A stretch of 64,000 nt of DNA from Amyelois transitella (lineage: Eukaryota; Arthropoda; Insecta; Lepidoptera; Pyralidae). Positions 1 to 10,786 of this stretch are shown piece by piece. How positions within the stretch are numbered: the stretch's first letter is position 1; every line of letters begins with the position of its first letter. Where the stretch lies: positions 5,166,001 to 5,230,000 of the forward strand of contig NC_083526.1 in the NCBI RefSeq assembly GCF_032362555.1. Reading direction: 5' to 3'. The notes under the pieces were generated by a model. It made no database searches, had not been told where the DNA came from, and was given only the letters and a program-made list of their open reading frames with translations. A program made the position numbers and the translations under genes.

Positions 1-122
1 TTATTATAAAATAGTATAGTATCGTTGAGTTAGTAGGTATCTCGTAACACAAGTTACGAACTTACTTCGAGGCTAACTCAATCAGTGTAATTTGTCCCGT
101 ATATATTTATTTATTTAATTCA
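1..122 (+). repeat. SINE-A, 3' part, cut by window edge
   Basis: This is the tail half of a tRNA-derived SINE (called SINE-A here). It contains the stretch 'gagttagtaggtatctcg' and ends in an AT-rich (TTTA)n tail. The tRNA-like head would lie left of the window. Fuller copies lie at 7777-7999, 10971-11197, 36996-37235, 47664-47883 and 50195-50421. Confidence 0.75.
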
Positions 123-1370
123 TATGAATGGAACTTTAGCTCGTTGTCGCATGTGGGTCTCCCGGCGCCCCTCTTCACACTTCGCCCAGGAGTCCTATTA
201 AAGGACTTGCGTGCGCCCCGGGTCTTTCTTTGGTCTTCTTCAGCGTTCAGCAAGTTAAGTAGCTCGCTATCAACTGGTGGCTACTCTCTGGATTTCATAC
301 CTATAGCTAAACACGCGACCTCTTTTAACTTTTAAAACTAGTCCAAATAAAGATTATCCTTGTTCTATCAATTTTAAAGTTATCTCCCATCTCTTACCTG
401 CGACGTTTTACTAAAACGCCACACTCTATAGCATAATGGCTGATGAATACGTAAAGATGAGAAATAGACTCATATCATACAAATCATAGAGTAAAAGCCG
501 AATTACTCTTTTCGGAGTATGTACAGTCGGTGGCAGATATATGTGACCTCTGAATCTGATCATATATACCAACACCATATGACGGTCAATTTCCCTGTCC
601 TCCACCGTACCTACATTAGTTTGTTTCCTCACCGATTCTCGTAGCGACAAAAACATAGTGTAGAGAGTCGAGTATATTCGAGATTAACAAACACCATATT
701 AGGGTCACATTTCCCTGACCTCCACCGAACCTACATTAGTTTGTTTCCCCACCGTTTCTCAACATCGTGACGAGAGACCTCGTTAAAAGCAAAATTTAAT
801 TAAAGACTTGTTTTCAGAAACAATAAAATATGCGCTACCACAAACTTGGGCGAAAAACGATCCTTTGAAACTTACTGTGAAATGTTGTATGAAAACTGCA
901 AGGAACGTATAAGTAAGCACGTATACATATTTTTAACTAGTGACTTTGTGAGCTTGGTTGAACAATTTTTGTAAAAGTATCATTTCTATATTTTCCATAC
1001 TTTATAGTTTAACCCTAATGGCGCTGCAGCATTCGATTTTATACCTCATCAGAAAATTATTATCAGGTTGATCAACTTTCTTAAAACCCATCATTTTATT
1101 ATATGTATTGATAAAAAATTTTTTAAAAGCATTATATAATTATAAAGACTTTGCTTTCTAGCGACAGTCTAGTCCGAAGAGGGGTGCAGGAGGTTTATAG
1201 AGCCTTATCCTTAGTCGCCTTTTATGGACTGAACTGAACTGAACTAAGAAAGCAGTCATTACTGCATGTCAACGGTGGAATTTGAATCTGTGTCACCCTG
1301 CGCATAAGCATTTTAATTCGGGCGCCTCGATACTTCGTCCACCGGCGCGCCATTTTGATAAATATATACT
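123..1370. other. Intergenic stretch without recognised gene
   Basis: No coding signal is convincing here. The stretch holds a diverged direct duplication (567-648 and 688-769) and otherwise AT-rich DNA. Short open frames such as 144-335 show no family motif. Confidence 0.5.
567..769. repeat. Direct repeat pair, about 82 bp each
   Basis: Bases 567-648 and 688-769 are diverged copies of each other. They share the run 'cctacattagtttgtttc' and flanking words such as 'tttccctg' and 'cctccaccg'. The 39 bases between differ. This looks like a local duplication or two ends of an unknown element. Confidence 0.6.
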
Positions 1371-1611
1371 TACATACATATAATCACGTCTATATCCCTT
1401 GCGGGGTAAACAGAGCCAACAGTCTTGAAAGGACTGATAGGCCACGTTCAGCTGTTTGACTTAATGATAGAATTGAGATTCAAATAGTGACAGGTTACTA
1501 GACCATCGCCTAAAAGAAGAATCTTAAGATCATACGCCTTAGACGCCTTAAAGACATCCATGGGAACAAGATGGAGTGGTTCTTTTTTTTTATTGGTGCC
1601 TGGAACCACAC
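1371..1611 (-). repeat. R280 retroposon copy
   Basis: R280 is my name for the commonest repeat here, a unit of about 260-280 bp. In sense orientation it begins near 'ccgtgtggttcccggcacc' and ends 'gggatatagacgtga' plus a (TATG)n tail. Many copies lack the 5' part but keep the tail, as expected of a LINE or SINE-like retroposon. This copy is almost full length and reversed. Confidence 0.75.
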
Positions 1612-1900
1612 TAGAAATAAAAGTTATAACATTCATATTTTTTTTTTCAGATCGGTGGCATTTTACTTCAAATGCAGATTGTTAGAACATAATAATGTAA
1701 ATAAATTTTAGAAAGAAACTGCAACTTTTTTTTTTTTTTGCTAAGTTATTTGGTCATGTAAAGAGGCTGAATGAACGCTGCAGATTAACCTGAAAAGTAT
1801 ACAAGATACATGGGAACTTTGGAAGCAGAAAGCCTAGACGAAAGTTTAGATGAAGTGGACACAGTGATAGAAGAATATCAGTTAACAATATATGTATATG

Positions 1901-2152
1901 TACATACATAGAGTCACGTCTATATCCCTCGCGGAGTAGACAATGCCAACAGTCTTAAAAAGACTAACAGGCCACGTTCAACTATATGGCTTTATGGTTG
2001 AATTGAGATTCAAATAGTGACAGGTTGCTGGCCCATCGCCTACAAGAGGAATCCCAAGTTTATAATCCTACCCCTTAGTCGCGTTTTTCAACATCCATGT
2101 GAAAGATATTGAGTGGAACTACCTTATTCTAAAGTGGTGGAAACCACACGGT
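1901..2152 (-). repeat. R280 retroposon copy, diverged
   Basis: A reversed near-full-length copy starting in a CATA-rich tail. It is more diverged from the consensus at its 5' end ('gtggtggaaaccacacgg'). Confidence 0.7.
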
Positions 2153-2229
2153 GATATAATAATCATATAGGTCTGAATATATTTTAAATTTCTATGGCAG
2201 AGATCATGATCAGTAAGAAATATAAAATA

Positions 2230-2475
2230 CTAGCTGTGCCCGCGACTTCGTCCGCGTGGAATAGTTATTTTAGGCATCATTAAAGCCCTCAAGGATGAAT
2301 AATTTTCCCCTTTTTTCACATTTTCCATTACTTCGCTCCTAATAGTTGCAGCGTGATAGCGTAAAGCCTTCCTCGATAAATGGTTTATTCAACACAAAAA
2401 TAATTTTTCAATTGGAACCAGTAGTTAGCGCGTTCAAACAAACAAACGAACTCTTCAGCTTTTATTAGTATAGAT
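2230..2475 (-). mobile_element. Helitron B, non-autonomous copy
   Basis: Read in reverse, it starts 'tctatactaataaaagctgaag', carries the GTTTGTTT run and the TCGAGGAAGGCT core, and ends with a hairpin-forming 'cgcggacgaagtcgcggg' followed by CTAG. A TC start, a CTAG end and a 3' hairpin are the hallmarks of Helitrons. Similar short elements (Lep1 type) are abundant in moths. Confidence 0.75.
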
Positions 2476-3071
2476 TTGCATATCCGTCTAGGAATAATTG
2501 TATATATTCACTTTAACATCAAGGTATACAGTATAGGCTGATTTGACACCTATTAGCTAAAAAATAAGGCAAAATTTAAGTCGCAGACCCTAAGTTCTTT
2601 ACGAAATATAAGACAACATTTAGGACAATTTTTCGTTAAAAATCATTTCACGTCTCGAGAATTAAATAAGATGTTCCCTGAAGGCTGTGTGTAGGGCAGA
2701 TTAAATAGTCCTTCAGGAGCAATACCTTTCACCGACCCTTGGTCGAGAGGGGAATATTAAATTCTATTTATGAACATCTTTATTGTAAATAAAACTGAAA
2801 CTCAAATAAAGTACTATTTTTTAAGACTCCGAATTCAAACTACAGTCGGGCACACAGGAAGTGATACCACATTCTCAGCGTAGACGTATTGTAGGTAGTA
2901 TACTTTTCTTTGTAGCCCACTGTAATTAAGATAAAGTTACTAGTCTATAAAATAATTCAAAAGTTCATAGAATCAGACTAGCATAATAGCACATGCTGGC
3001 TCTGAACCATACCATTCCAAGTTCGATCACTGCTCAGAATCCCTGAAATCTCGAGATGTAATTTTCTTTTT

Positions 3072-3218
3072 CATACATACATACGTAAATATAATCACGT
3101 CTGTATCCCTTGCGGAATAGACAGAGCCAACGGTTTTGAAAGATCGATAATCCACGTTCAGCTATTGTTGCTAGCCTGCTAAATCGCCTTTTACGACATA
3201 CGTGCCAGGAACCACACT
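3072..3218 (-). repeat. R280 copy with internal deletion
   Basis: The (CATA)n tail and the gacagagccaac block are followed directly by the 'cgccttttacgacat' block. The central 100 bp or so of the repeat is missing. Confidence 0.65.
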
Positions 3219-3872
3219 GCACACTTAAAATTGAATCACTATATTTATGACAGATTTCCAATAGCACTGAAACTGGCCAATTAGAATTGGCTACAAAACT
3301 TTCGACGAAAAAGTTAAAGTTCGATTGAAATCAGGTCAAAACATTGTACGGTACTGCAGTTAGCTAGGTTAAGATTAATAAGGTTTTAGTTGAATCAAAA
3401 ACAGGTCTAGATTAAAATCTTTATATTATTTATTTATTGAAAAAAGGACATAAGGTAGGTACCTACATTAAATGCGTCATGCTCAAACCATTTTATTTTC
3501 AATGTTTCAAAATGTGATCTTTGATGTTTTTAAGAAATAAATTCTTAAGTTTCTTTTTTTATGTGTAAGTTTATTGATTTCTTTTTATGCCATTTTATTT
3601 CATAAGCTAAAATTAATATGTTCTGTGTTCTCTCAAATTCGTTAATATTACCTTCATAATAGGCATAGCCAAATAACTGTGTGATTTTTATAACAGATTT
3701 ATATAAATTGCAAATGTCTTTATTGCATTATGTACAAAGCACGTCACATTTTTTTATACATTTACTTTAAATAATTTAACAGAAAAATAAGTTTCTTGTT
3801 AGTGGAATATTTAAACAAAAATTACAATTCATTCGGCCAGTCATTTGGCATCGAGAAGATAAATGTTTTTCT
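3219..3872. other. AT-rich stretch including 3' flank of the Kazal-like gene
   Basis: No open frame with family features was seen. The only functional candidate is a reverse-strand AATAAA at 3719-3724, about 150 bases past the stop codon of the gene at 3873-6090. Confidence 0.5.
3719..3724 (-). terminator. Candidate poly(A) signal of Kazal-like gene
   Basis: AATAAA on the minus strand, 149 bases beyond the stop codon at 3873-3875. Confidence 0.45.
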
Positions 3873-6090
3873 TCAACATCTGACTTGCTTAATCATACTC
3901 CATTCTGAAAAAAATAATAATGTTAGAAAATTCGCCACAAAAGAGAAAAAATAATAAGAATATCATGACGACACGACACTCACACTGACTTTCACATCCT
4001 ACTAATATTATAAATGCGAAAGTTTGTGAGTATGTAAGTATGAATGTTTGTTACTCTTTCACTCAAAAACTGCTGAACCGATTACGATGAAATTTGGTAT
4101 GTAGGTAGTTGAAGATCCAGAATAACATATATGCTACTTTTTATCCCGAAGTTCCCGCGGGATTGATAGGGTTTCCATGCGGACGAAGTCGCAGGCGGCC
4201 TCTAGCTTATCATATTTGTGAAAAGAAAATACCTATTTTTTGACTCTGATATAAAAAAGTGGATACTTACGTCTCCAACTGTTACAATTTTCAAACTCCA
4301 TTTCGCAATAGTTATTGAATGTTTTATAATGTCCATCGTAATGCCTAGCGCAGATCACATGAATTCTGAAAAAATACAATAACTTCTTTATCCTTCTTCT
4401 TCTGGATTTAGTCCCGGTTGCATCCTCACCTCTGTAAAGAGAAGCCCAGGGGTATGCCTTTGACCATGGATCCTAGAATGAGTGAGTCAGGTTTTACTTA
4501 CAACAACGTCTTTATCCCTTACGAGGTAAATAAATTACAGTCAAGCTTTACAGTCTTCAACACTGTTAGCTCAATCTATATATATAAGAATTTATTATAA
4601 AGTATCTCGTAACACAAGTTTCGAACTTACTTCGAAGCTAACTCAATCTGTGTAATATGTCCCATATATATAATATATCTTCTTCTTCCTGGCTTTAGTC
4701 CCGATTACATCCTCACCGCTCTGGAGAGGAGTCCAGGGCATGCCTTTGACCATGGATCCTGGATTGGGTGAGTCAGGTTTTTACACGAAGCGACTCCTAT
4801 CAGACCTCCGCAACCTTTGCAGGTAAACCTAACCCGTATAAGATCAATCATGGTTACACATCCAGTAGCCTCAATTACACATTCAGTTTCCTCGGGCTAC
4901 TCTGCTAATTTATGTTGATAATATGTATGAAGGAAGAAGAAAAGAAAAAAATAAAAAATGTTTATTTGGTACATAATAATATATCAAAAACAGAAACCTT
5001 AATCTTTAACAACTTTTGTACCAAAATGGCCCCCCCTCAGCATTTGTCGTGGTATATACCACAACGCTGGTCTTCCGTGGGCACCAACGTGGAAAATAAA
5101 ATCCTACTACTATTATAAAGGCGAAAGTTTGTATGGATGTTTGTTACTCTTTCACGCAAAAACTACTGAACCGATTACCATGAAATTTGGTATGTAGGTA
5201 GCCGAAGACCCAGAATAACACATAGGCTACCTTTTATCCCAGAGTTCCCGCGGGATTGATAGGGTTTCCATGCGGACGAAGTCGCGGGCGGCCTCTAGTA
5301 ATAAAATAAATAAAACATGGCTTAATTAAGCGGACTTACTTGTATGTCGATGGACACTCCTTTAGGAACACCGTACAACCTTTATCGATCAGGTCGGCCT
5401 TTCTAAATAAGGTATTCTTTGGATAAAACCTTACCCTCCAAGGGTGCCTATGTGCAGGGTGCACATAATCTGCTGCCATTGTAAAAGAAAATGTAGCTGT
5501 AAACATAATACATATACATATATAAATATATTTGTCTATTTCCATTGCGAGGTAGGCCGATCCAACAGTCTTGAAAAGACTGAAAGGCCACGTTCCGCTG
5601 TATGGCTTATTAATGGAATTGAGATTCAAATAGTGACAGATTGTCACGATGCCAGCCTATCGCCTACAAAAAGAATCCCAAGTTTAATAGCCATTCCCTT
5701 AGTCACCTTTTAAGACATCCATGGGAAGATATGCAATGATCCTATTCTCAAAAGAATATATCAAAATATGTTTTTAGCCGCGATAGCCGTAAATTTGAAA
5801 AATTCAAATTAATGTTCTAATATTAAAATGCGAAAGTAGTTTGTTTGTTTGTTTGTTACCTGTTCACGCGTTATCTAAAGAACCAATCTTGAAATTTTGC
5901 GTATATATGGTTAACAGTTTAGATAAGGTCTAATGGCAGTTCTCATCCCGCTTTCATCAAGAATAAATTATCTTAACCTTGGTTAATACCTTATAACCTT
6001 GGTATCTAACCAAGGTTAAACTTTTACCACCAAAATAGTTAGAAGTAAGTACTCACTCAAAAATATAAATATCAAATCGTATACCAACAT
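3873..6090 (-). CDS. Secreted Kazal-like protease inhibitor, four exons
   Basis: Likely a small secreted serine-protease inhibitor or Kazal-fold effector. The spliced model has exons 6057-6090, 5340-5496, 4271-4365 and 3873-3904 (318 nt, 105 residues). All introns are GT-AG and all three junctions keep the frame. Residues 1-20 form a hydrophobic signal peptide (MLVYDLIFIFL...TMAA). The rest is basic up to a C-terminal domain with six cysteines at about 52, 59, 69, 84, 91 and 105. Motifs include ECPSTYK, VICARHYDG and KTFNNYC, ending in the sixth Cys. The C2-C3 region and T-x-N-x-C core resemble Kazal domains, but the C3-C4 and C4-C5 spacings are longer than classical, as in atypical insect Kazal proteins. 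Every intron is transposon-loaded. It lies 3 kb from the first cecropin. The first, 34-nt exon is the least certain part. Confidence 0.62.
3997..4205 (+). mobile_element. Helitron A (Lep1-like) copy
   Basis: Begins TCCTACTAATATTATAAATG and ends at CTAG after a 'ggacgaagtcgcaggcgg' hairpin. It sits inside the last intron of the Kazal-like gene, in opposite orientation to the gene. Confidence 0.8.
4395..4502 (-). repeat. SINE-B 3' fragment
   Basis: Reverse copy of the 3' part of the tRNA-derived SINE that is complete at 29941-30215, recognised by 'gaccatggatcc' and the 'cctcacctctgtaaagag' block. It lies in intron 2 of the Kazal-like gene. Confidence 0.65.
4570..4672 (+). repeat. SINE-A 3' fragment
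   Basis: Tail-side fragment: 'tatctcgtaacacaagt' followed by the 'ctaactcaatctgtgtaat' block. Confidence 0.65.
4680..4900 (-). repeat. SINE-B partial copy
   Basis: A longer reverse SINE-B fragment with 'gaccatggatcctgg', 'gtgagtcaggttttta' and the 'acgaagcgactcc' block. The tRNA-like head is missing. Confidence 0.65.
5102..5298 (+). mobile_element. Helitron A (Lep1-like) copy
   Basis: TCCTACTAC start, 'ttgttactctttcacgc' core, hairpin and CTAG end. It lies just downstream (gene sense) of exon 2 of the Kazal-like gene, within intron 2. Confidence 0.8.
5515..5740 (-). repeat. R280 copy in intron 1 of Kazal-like gene
   Basis: A reversed, diverged R280. Its tail lies about 20 bases from the exon 2 splice acceptor (5497-5498). 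Confidence 0.65.
5817..5960 (+). repeat. Helitron-related fragment
   Basis: 'aatattaaaatgcgaaag', (GTTT)n and 'gttacctgttcacgcg' resemble the 5' half of Helitron A. No CTAG end was found. Confidence 0.45.
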
Positions 6091-6105
6091 TCGTACGATT
6101 GATAA

Positions 6106-6114
6106 AAACTGAAT
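6106..6114 (-). promoter_or_regulatory. Candidate initiator of Kazal-like gene
   Basis: On the minus strand, 'GCATTCAGT' contains the arthropod initiator TCAGT about 20 bases before the proposed start codon. No clear TATA box lies 30 bases further upstream. Confidence 0.3.
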
Positions 6115-6401
6115 GCAACAATTCAATCATCATAAATAATAAAAAAATAAAACCGATTCGCGTTACGTAGACGATATAGTAAAAAAATATATGGAAATAT
6201 TTTTCTTTAGTTTTCCATACATAAAAAAAATAGTTCAATCTTTGTGATATGACTTTTATTATATTTATTTCAGGGGAATGCATTACTCCATACTACCGTG
6301 TGGTTTCTGGCTTTTGGCTCTGTCTACCCTGCAAGACACTTAGATGTGTTCATACGTATGTATGTTTGGTTATATTTATAGGCCAGTGTGCTTTGAAATT
6401 A

Positions 6402-6654
6402 ACATACATACCTATAGTATACTTATCCCTTATGGGCTAGACAGAGTCTTAAAAAGACTGATTGACTACGCTAAGCTTTTTGGCTTGATGATAGAATTGT
6501 GATTCTAATAGTGACAGGTTACTAGCCCATCGCCTAAAAGAATAATCCCAAGTTTATAAGTCTATCCCTTAGTCGACTTTTTCGACATACATGAAAGAGA
6601 AAGAGGAGTGGCCCTATTCCTTATTTTTTTTGGCGCCGGGAACGTCACGGCACT
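6402..6654 (-). repeat. R280 retroposon copy
   Basis: Near full length, reversed. Its 5' end reads 'ggcgccgggaacgtcacgg', a variant of the usual 'ggtgccgggaaccacacgg'. Confidence 0.7.
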
Positions 6655-7095
6655 ATTTAAACTTAAATTGGTAGGTAATTCATATTTAAAAGAAAAAACT
6701 TATTTATAACATTATTACGTAAGTGTGTTTATCTTTTTCGCCATATCGAATAAAGAGCACGGCTTTTCAGGCTTAACGCTAAAAGCACTTGAGTTACCAT
6801 ATTTATTTTAATTCCAACAATTCCCTGTATTTGTTCTGTAAGTACTTTAGTAGGCTTTGTGTACAGAAATAACAATTCTGCCCTAAATATAGGTTACTTG
6901 AGAAGATAAAACGCCGGTGTCTTACACAAAGTTATATTTGGCAGTCAAAATTTGCCTTACAAAAAGTTTCTCAAAAGTTCACCTCTGCGTATTAAGATAT
7001 TGAACTGTAAAGGTTACAATAAAGCTATATTTTTGGAATATATACATTATTTGTAAGTGCTTTTGTAACTTGAGTTACCATTTACAACATCCTTT
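6655..7095. other. Unassigned AT-rich stretch
   Basis: No gene or known repeat recognised. Confidence 0.4.
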
Positions 7096-7363
7096 CATAC
7101 ATATATATAGTCAATATCCCTCAATCAAGTCTATATCCCTTGGGGTAGATAGAGTCAACCGCCTTGAAAAGGCTGATAGGCCACGTTCAGATGTTTGGCA
7201 TAATGATAGGATTGAGATTCAAATAGTGACAGGTTGCTAGCCCAACTCCTAACAGAAGAATCCCAAGTTTATAAACCTATCGCTTAGTCGCCTTTTACGA
7301 TATTCATGGGAACGGGATTCTTCTCCTATTCTTTTTTTATTGTTGCCGGTAACCCCACGGCAC
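7096..7363 (-). repeat. R280 retroposon copy
   Basis: Near full length, reversed. It has a small duplication of 'tatatccctc/g' next to its tail. Confidence 0.7.
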
Positions 7364-7463
7364 ATCCAAAGCGAGTGATATGATTTTTATTTTTTTGGAA
7401 ATTACACGGCTAATGTTTTTTTTTTGTTTTATTTTATCTACATTCTACAGTTGACAGTGTGTG

Positions 7464-7546
7464 TCGTGTGGCTCCCTGCATTTTGGAATAGGACCACTCT
7501 ATCTTTTTCCCATGCATGTCGTAAAAGGTGACTAAAGGGAATAGAC
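7464..7546 (+). repeat. R280 5' fragment
   Basis: Only the 5' block is present (cgtgtggctccc through 'gtaaaaggtgactaaaggga'). Confidence 0.6.
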
Positions 7547-7567
7547 ACATTCATTTAGTGCAACAAT

Positions 7568-7722
7568 ATGAGCCAATATGGTTTAGGTTCTCCTGCTAAG
7601 GTTCCGGAGGTCAGATGGAGAGTCGCATCGTGTACAAGTAGACTTACCCAACGCAGGATTATGGTCAAAAAGTGCACTCCAGGCTCCTGTCCAGAAAGGT
7701 GAATGAAAATGACCTCCTGGTT
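7568..7722 (+). repeat. SINE-B 3' fragment
   Basis: Diverged SINE-B body with 'gcggaggtcagatgg'-like, 'gagtcgcatcgtgtaca' and 'ggctcctgtccagaaaggtg' blocks. Confidence 0.5.
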
Positions 7723-7776
7723 TTGGTCCTAGTAATACTGCGCTAAAGTTCCGTGCAGATAACTTGTAATTTTGTT

Positions 7777-7999
7777 GACAAATTACACACTATGAGTTAG
7801 TCTCGAAGTAAGTTCGAGACTTGTGTTACGAGATACTAACTCAACGCTACTATACTATAATAAATACTTATATAGATACATACCCAAGACCCAGGCCAAT
7901 CAGAAAAAGTTATTTTCTCATCATACCCTGGCCGGGATTCGAACAAGGAAGCTCTGGTGTCACAGACAAGCGTACTACCGCTGCGCCACAGAGGCCGTA
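7777..7999 (-). repeat. SINE-A, near-complete copy
   Basis: Read in reverse, it starts with a tRNA-like head carrying A-box 'TGGCGCAGCGG' and B-box 'GTTCGAATCCC'-like sequence. The body and the 'gagttagtatctcgtaac' tail region follow. The head does not fold as a full tRNA, so this is a SINE and not a tRNA gene. Confidence 0.75.
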
Positions 8000-8432
8000 T
8001 TTTTTTTATTTTGTTTTTTTTTTTAGTTTGTATTTTGTTTATTATTGAGGTGTTAATAAAAGAATATATGTAGAAAAATATATTTATTTACTTAATTAAA
8101 ATAAGTTATTGCTTAAAATTACAGACTAGCTTTTATTTTGATAGGCAAGAAAAATAAATTATTCGTACATTTGAACAAAATTCTTTTGAAGTGTGTACAG
8201 TGAACTCCACGGGGTCGATTTACATAAACAGGGTCAAGCTTTTGTAGAGCTGACTGTACAACTGTATATAAAACTCATTCACTAATAAATCGTAGACTTA
8301 ATACCGACTCTAAATCCAGTCAATGTGTTACATATGCTATATAGAATATACTAACGTAGACTTAAAAAAATACGAATAAGTACATTGTAGAATCTTAATA
8401 ATACCACTGATTATGATATATCGGTAGATTAT

Positions 8433-8502
8433 AATAACCCTGTGCCGTGTGCACGGCACAGGGTTATTTTCTATTCGTGCCGTTCCCGGCACGAATAGAA
8501 AA
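8433..8502. repeat. Two back-to-back perfect hairpins
   Basis: 8433-8449 pairs with 8452-8468 (17 bp arms, 2-base loop). 8467-8482 pairs with 8487-8502 (16 bp arms, 4-base loop). The second hairpin contains the R280 head word 'gccgttcccggcac', so the fold-backs seem to be built from an R280 5' end. Confidence 0.8.
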
Positions 8503-8715
8503 AAGAATCGGTTCACTCCTATAGATGTTGTAAAAGGCAACTGAGGGATAGGGTTTTAAACTTGAGATTCTTCTTTTAGGCGATAGGCTAGCAACTTGTC
8601 ACTATTTGAATATCAATTCTATCATTTAGCCAAACATTTGAACGTCTATCAGTCTTTTCAAGACTGCTGGCTCTGTCTACCCCGTAAGGAATAGACGTAA
8701 TCGTATGAATAGAAT
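8475..8715 (+). repeat. R280 retroposon copy with modified 5' end
   Basis: Full-length sense copy. Its first 28 bases have become part of a palindrome. Confidence 0.7.
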
Positions 8716-9037
8716 TAATTAGAATATCAAATAATCCCACTGATAATGCTATATCTCTGGTTTATATTAAAATCTCACTAGGGCTGCCAACTATTACGAA
8801 ATTCTTTGATTATTTTATTTCCAATACTGTTAGCTCTGTCTATCCCGCAAGGGATATAGAAGTAACTCTATAAAGTTCTCGTTCAAGAATTCCCAAGAAA
8901 ACCAGGATTAATTCATATTCCTAAAAGATTTTTGATTTATGTAACAAACCTCGCAACTACCTCGCAAATATGAACAAGAATTGACCTGCCATAAAGAAGA
9001 ATCTTTGTGGGTGATAAACTGCAGAGTATTTGAAGAT

Positions 9038-9498
9038 TTATCCCATTTTGTAAATGGTTGCAGCCTGCCCCACCACCTGGACTGCTGGACCGGCTTTGAT
9101 GATGCCATTTCGGATGTTTTGTCCCACTCTCTCCTGAAAAATAAAAGAAAATCAGCACATGAAACATCTATCTATCTCTCTCATCATAGCGTTTTTTATT
9201 GCTTTTCAGTTTCAGAGGTGAGATATCTCTGGAGACAGCATAATTATAAATAATTAAAATGTAAGCAAAATTTACGTGTACTTAAGTAATTCTGTTTAAA
9301 TTCGGTTAGGTTCTTAATTCAATACACTTTTACATAATGCAATAATAAAACATTGATCTCAAACATATTTAATAAAAATAAATAACATAAACTTACAATT
9401 TTTTTAAAGAACTTCCATTTCGGACTCGGTGCGCCTGATACACAGGTAGCGGCCAAAACGCAAGCGAACACAAAAATGATAATTTTGGTAAAATTCAT
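9038..9498 (-). CDS. Cecropin A/B-like antimicrobial peptide (C1)
   Basis: Encodes a secreted amphipathic peptide of the cecropin family, which kills mainly Gram-negative bacteria by disrupting membranes. Exons 9397-9498 and 9038-9133 are separated by a 263-bp GT-AG intron in phase 0 after codon 34. The precursor has 65 residues: signal peptide 1-22 ([14 protein letters not shown]...), an AP-SP pro-piece, then a mature part starting KWKFFKKI. Exon 2 supplies the N-terminal helix end ([10 protein letters not shown]), the IIKAGPAV hinge and the hydrophobic C-terminal helix. The protein ends Met-Gly, so the final Gly could donate a C-terminal amide. It is transcribed away from C2. The ATG is the first in frame and follows a TATA box and start region at 9625-9662. 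Confidence 0.93.
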
Positions 9499-9624
9499 TT
9501 TCCAAATTTAAAACTATTCAAATTTGATTATTTGCTAGGTAGGTACTTGTTTACGTAGGTAGTAACTTTCGTATGTCGAATTTCGAGAATTCGAATTACA
9601 AATGGTCTCCGCCAATGGACTCTC

Positions 9625-9662
9625 GTGAATGATGCTCTGTTTAAGAGAAGCATCGATTTATA
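9625..9662 (-). promoter_or_regulatory. C1 core promoter: TATA box and start region
   Basis: On the minus strand TATAAAT (near 9656-9662) is followed about 30 bases later by 'GCATCATTCACG'. The ATCATTC word recurs at the same distance from the TATA boxes of C4 and C5. Confidence 0.6.
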
Positions 9663-9814
9663 CAACCGATCTTGCAAACATAGTTTGCTCTTTAAATGTT
9701 TTTGCTTTTCGAACCGCAACCTTATTTCATAACTCAGAAAGTTTCATTATGTTAAGCAGTGGTTTTAAAAGTGTAAATATAAATTTGTCTAACTGTAACT
9801 TTACTTAGGAGCCA

Positions 9815-9824
9815 GGGAGTTCCC
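9815..9824 (-). promoter_or_regulatory. Candidate NF-kB (Rel) site upstream of C1
   Basis: GGGAACTCCC on the minus strand matches the insect kB consensus. It lies about 190 bases before the inferred transcription start of C1. Confidence 0.55.
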
Positions 9825-9833
9825 TGACTCATA

Positions 9834-10221
9834 TTCGCTGTGTTCGTTTTTTGTAGCAATCATTAGAAAGCTGATACTTGTATTGGTTGTTAGGGATTTT
9901 TAACTTGCAGAATATTTCCTTATTGTTTAGGTAGGTCGGTTTATTCATGTCCCTTATATTATTTATTTATTTTTGTACATCCATGGAGATGAAATATATG
10001 AAGTGGCCGGAAACCACACGGCGTGAATTAATGTGTTTGAATTAACAGTCGAATAAGTTGGACTTAGGTACCTGTTATACATTATTTGTATGATTTTTTT
10101 ACAACTTTGTACAACAAGTAAATCGGAAGGGATTTTTTTTCAATTGAAATATAATAAGAACCAGAATATTTTTTATCCATATTTAGATTATATTTACAAC
10201 TCTGTGAAATATTTGGTAGAT
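9834..10221. other. Unassigned AT-rich stretch
   Basis: No gene or complete repeat recognised. A short R280-like word ('gtggccggaaaccacacggcg') ends near 10023. Confidence 0.4.
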
Positions 10222-10416
10222 TCTTACTAATATTATAAATGCGAAAGTTTGTGAGTATGTCAGGATGTCAGTATGGATGTTTGTTACATCAATTACGATG
10301 AAATTTGGTATGTGGGTAGCTGAAGACCCAGAATAACATATAGGCTACTTTTTATCCCATAGTTCCTGCGGGATTGATAGGGTTTCCATGCGGACGAAGT
10401 CGCGGGCGGCCTCTAG
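10222..10416 (+). mobile_element. Helitron A (Lep1-like) copy
   Basis: TCTTACTAATATTATAAATG start, shortened core, hairpin and CTAG end. Confidence 0.78.
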
Positions 10417-10639
10417 TAATTTATAAATCATGAAACCTTCATACATTTTAGTTACTTACTAAACTGCTCAAAATACGAATCAAGGTACCGCTAATTAATT
10501 ACCATAGGTCGTGTTTATTACCGAACTAGGAACTTAATTTTTCATTATGCCTAAGATAGTTGAGAAAAATCCTCCTTTTTAAAATCGGTTAAAAAGTGAA
10601 ACGCATTATTATAAATTTTTAAACTCGCGTGACTTACAT

Positions 10640-10786
10640 AAATAATGACTACACCTCTTTCCCGGACGGGGGAAACAGAGACTACATCTTTTAACTTACC
10701 TTGATCCCGGCTTCTTTTTCTTCATTCACATTCATAACTCTCGTCACGCAAACTTGTCGGATTCGGGTACTCTTGACCTAACCTTT
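10640..10786 (-). repeat. Diverged RTE-like LINE 3' end
   Basis: Reverse copy of the retrotransposon 3' end seen intact at 25998-26231 (CCGGGAAAGAGG and TGAATG(T)GAATGAAG words). It is diverged and frame-broken. Confidence 0.5.

Noticed and set aside
5336..5647. 103-codon frame at the Kazal-like gene read as one continuous gene
   Set aside because: Its 5' part is R280 sequence. Only the stretch from the acceptor at 5496 to the donor at 5340 fits as exon 2.
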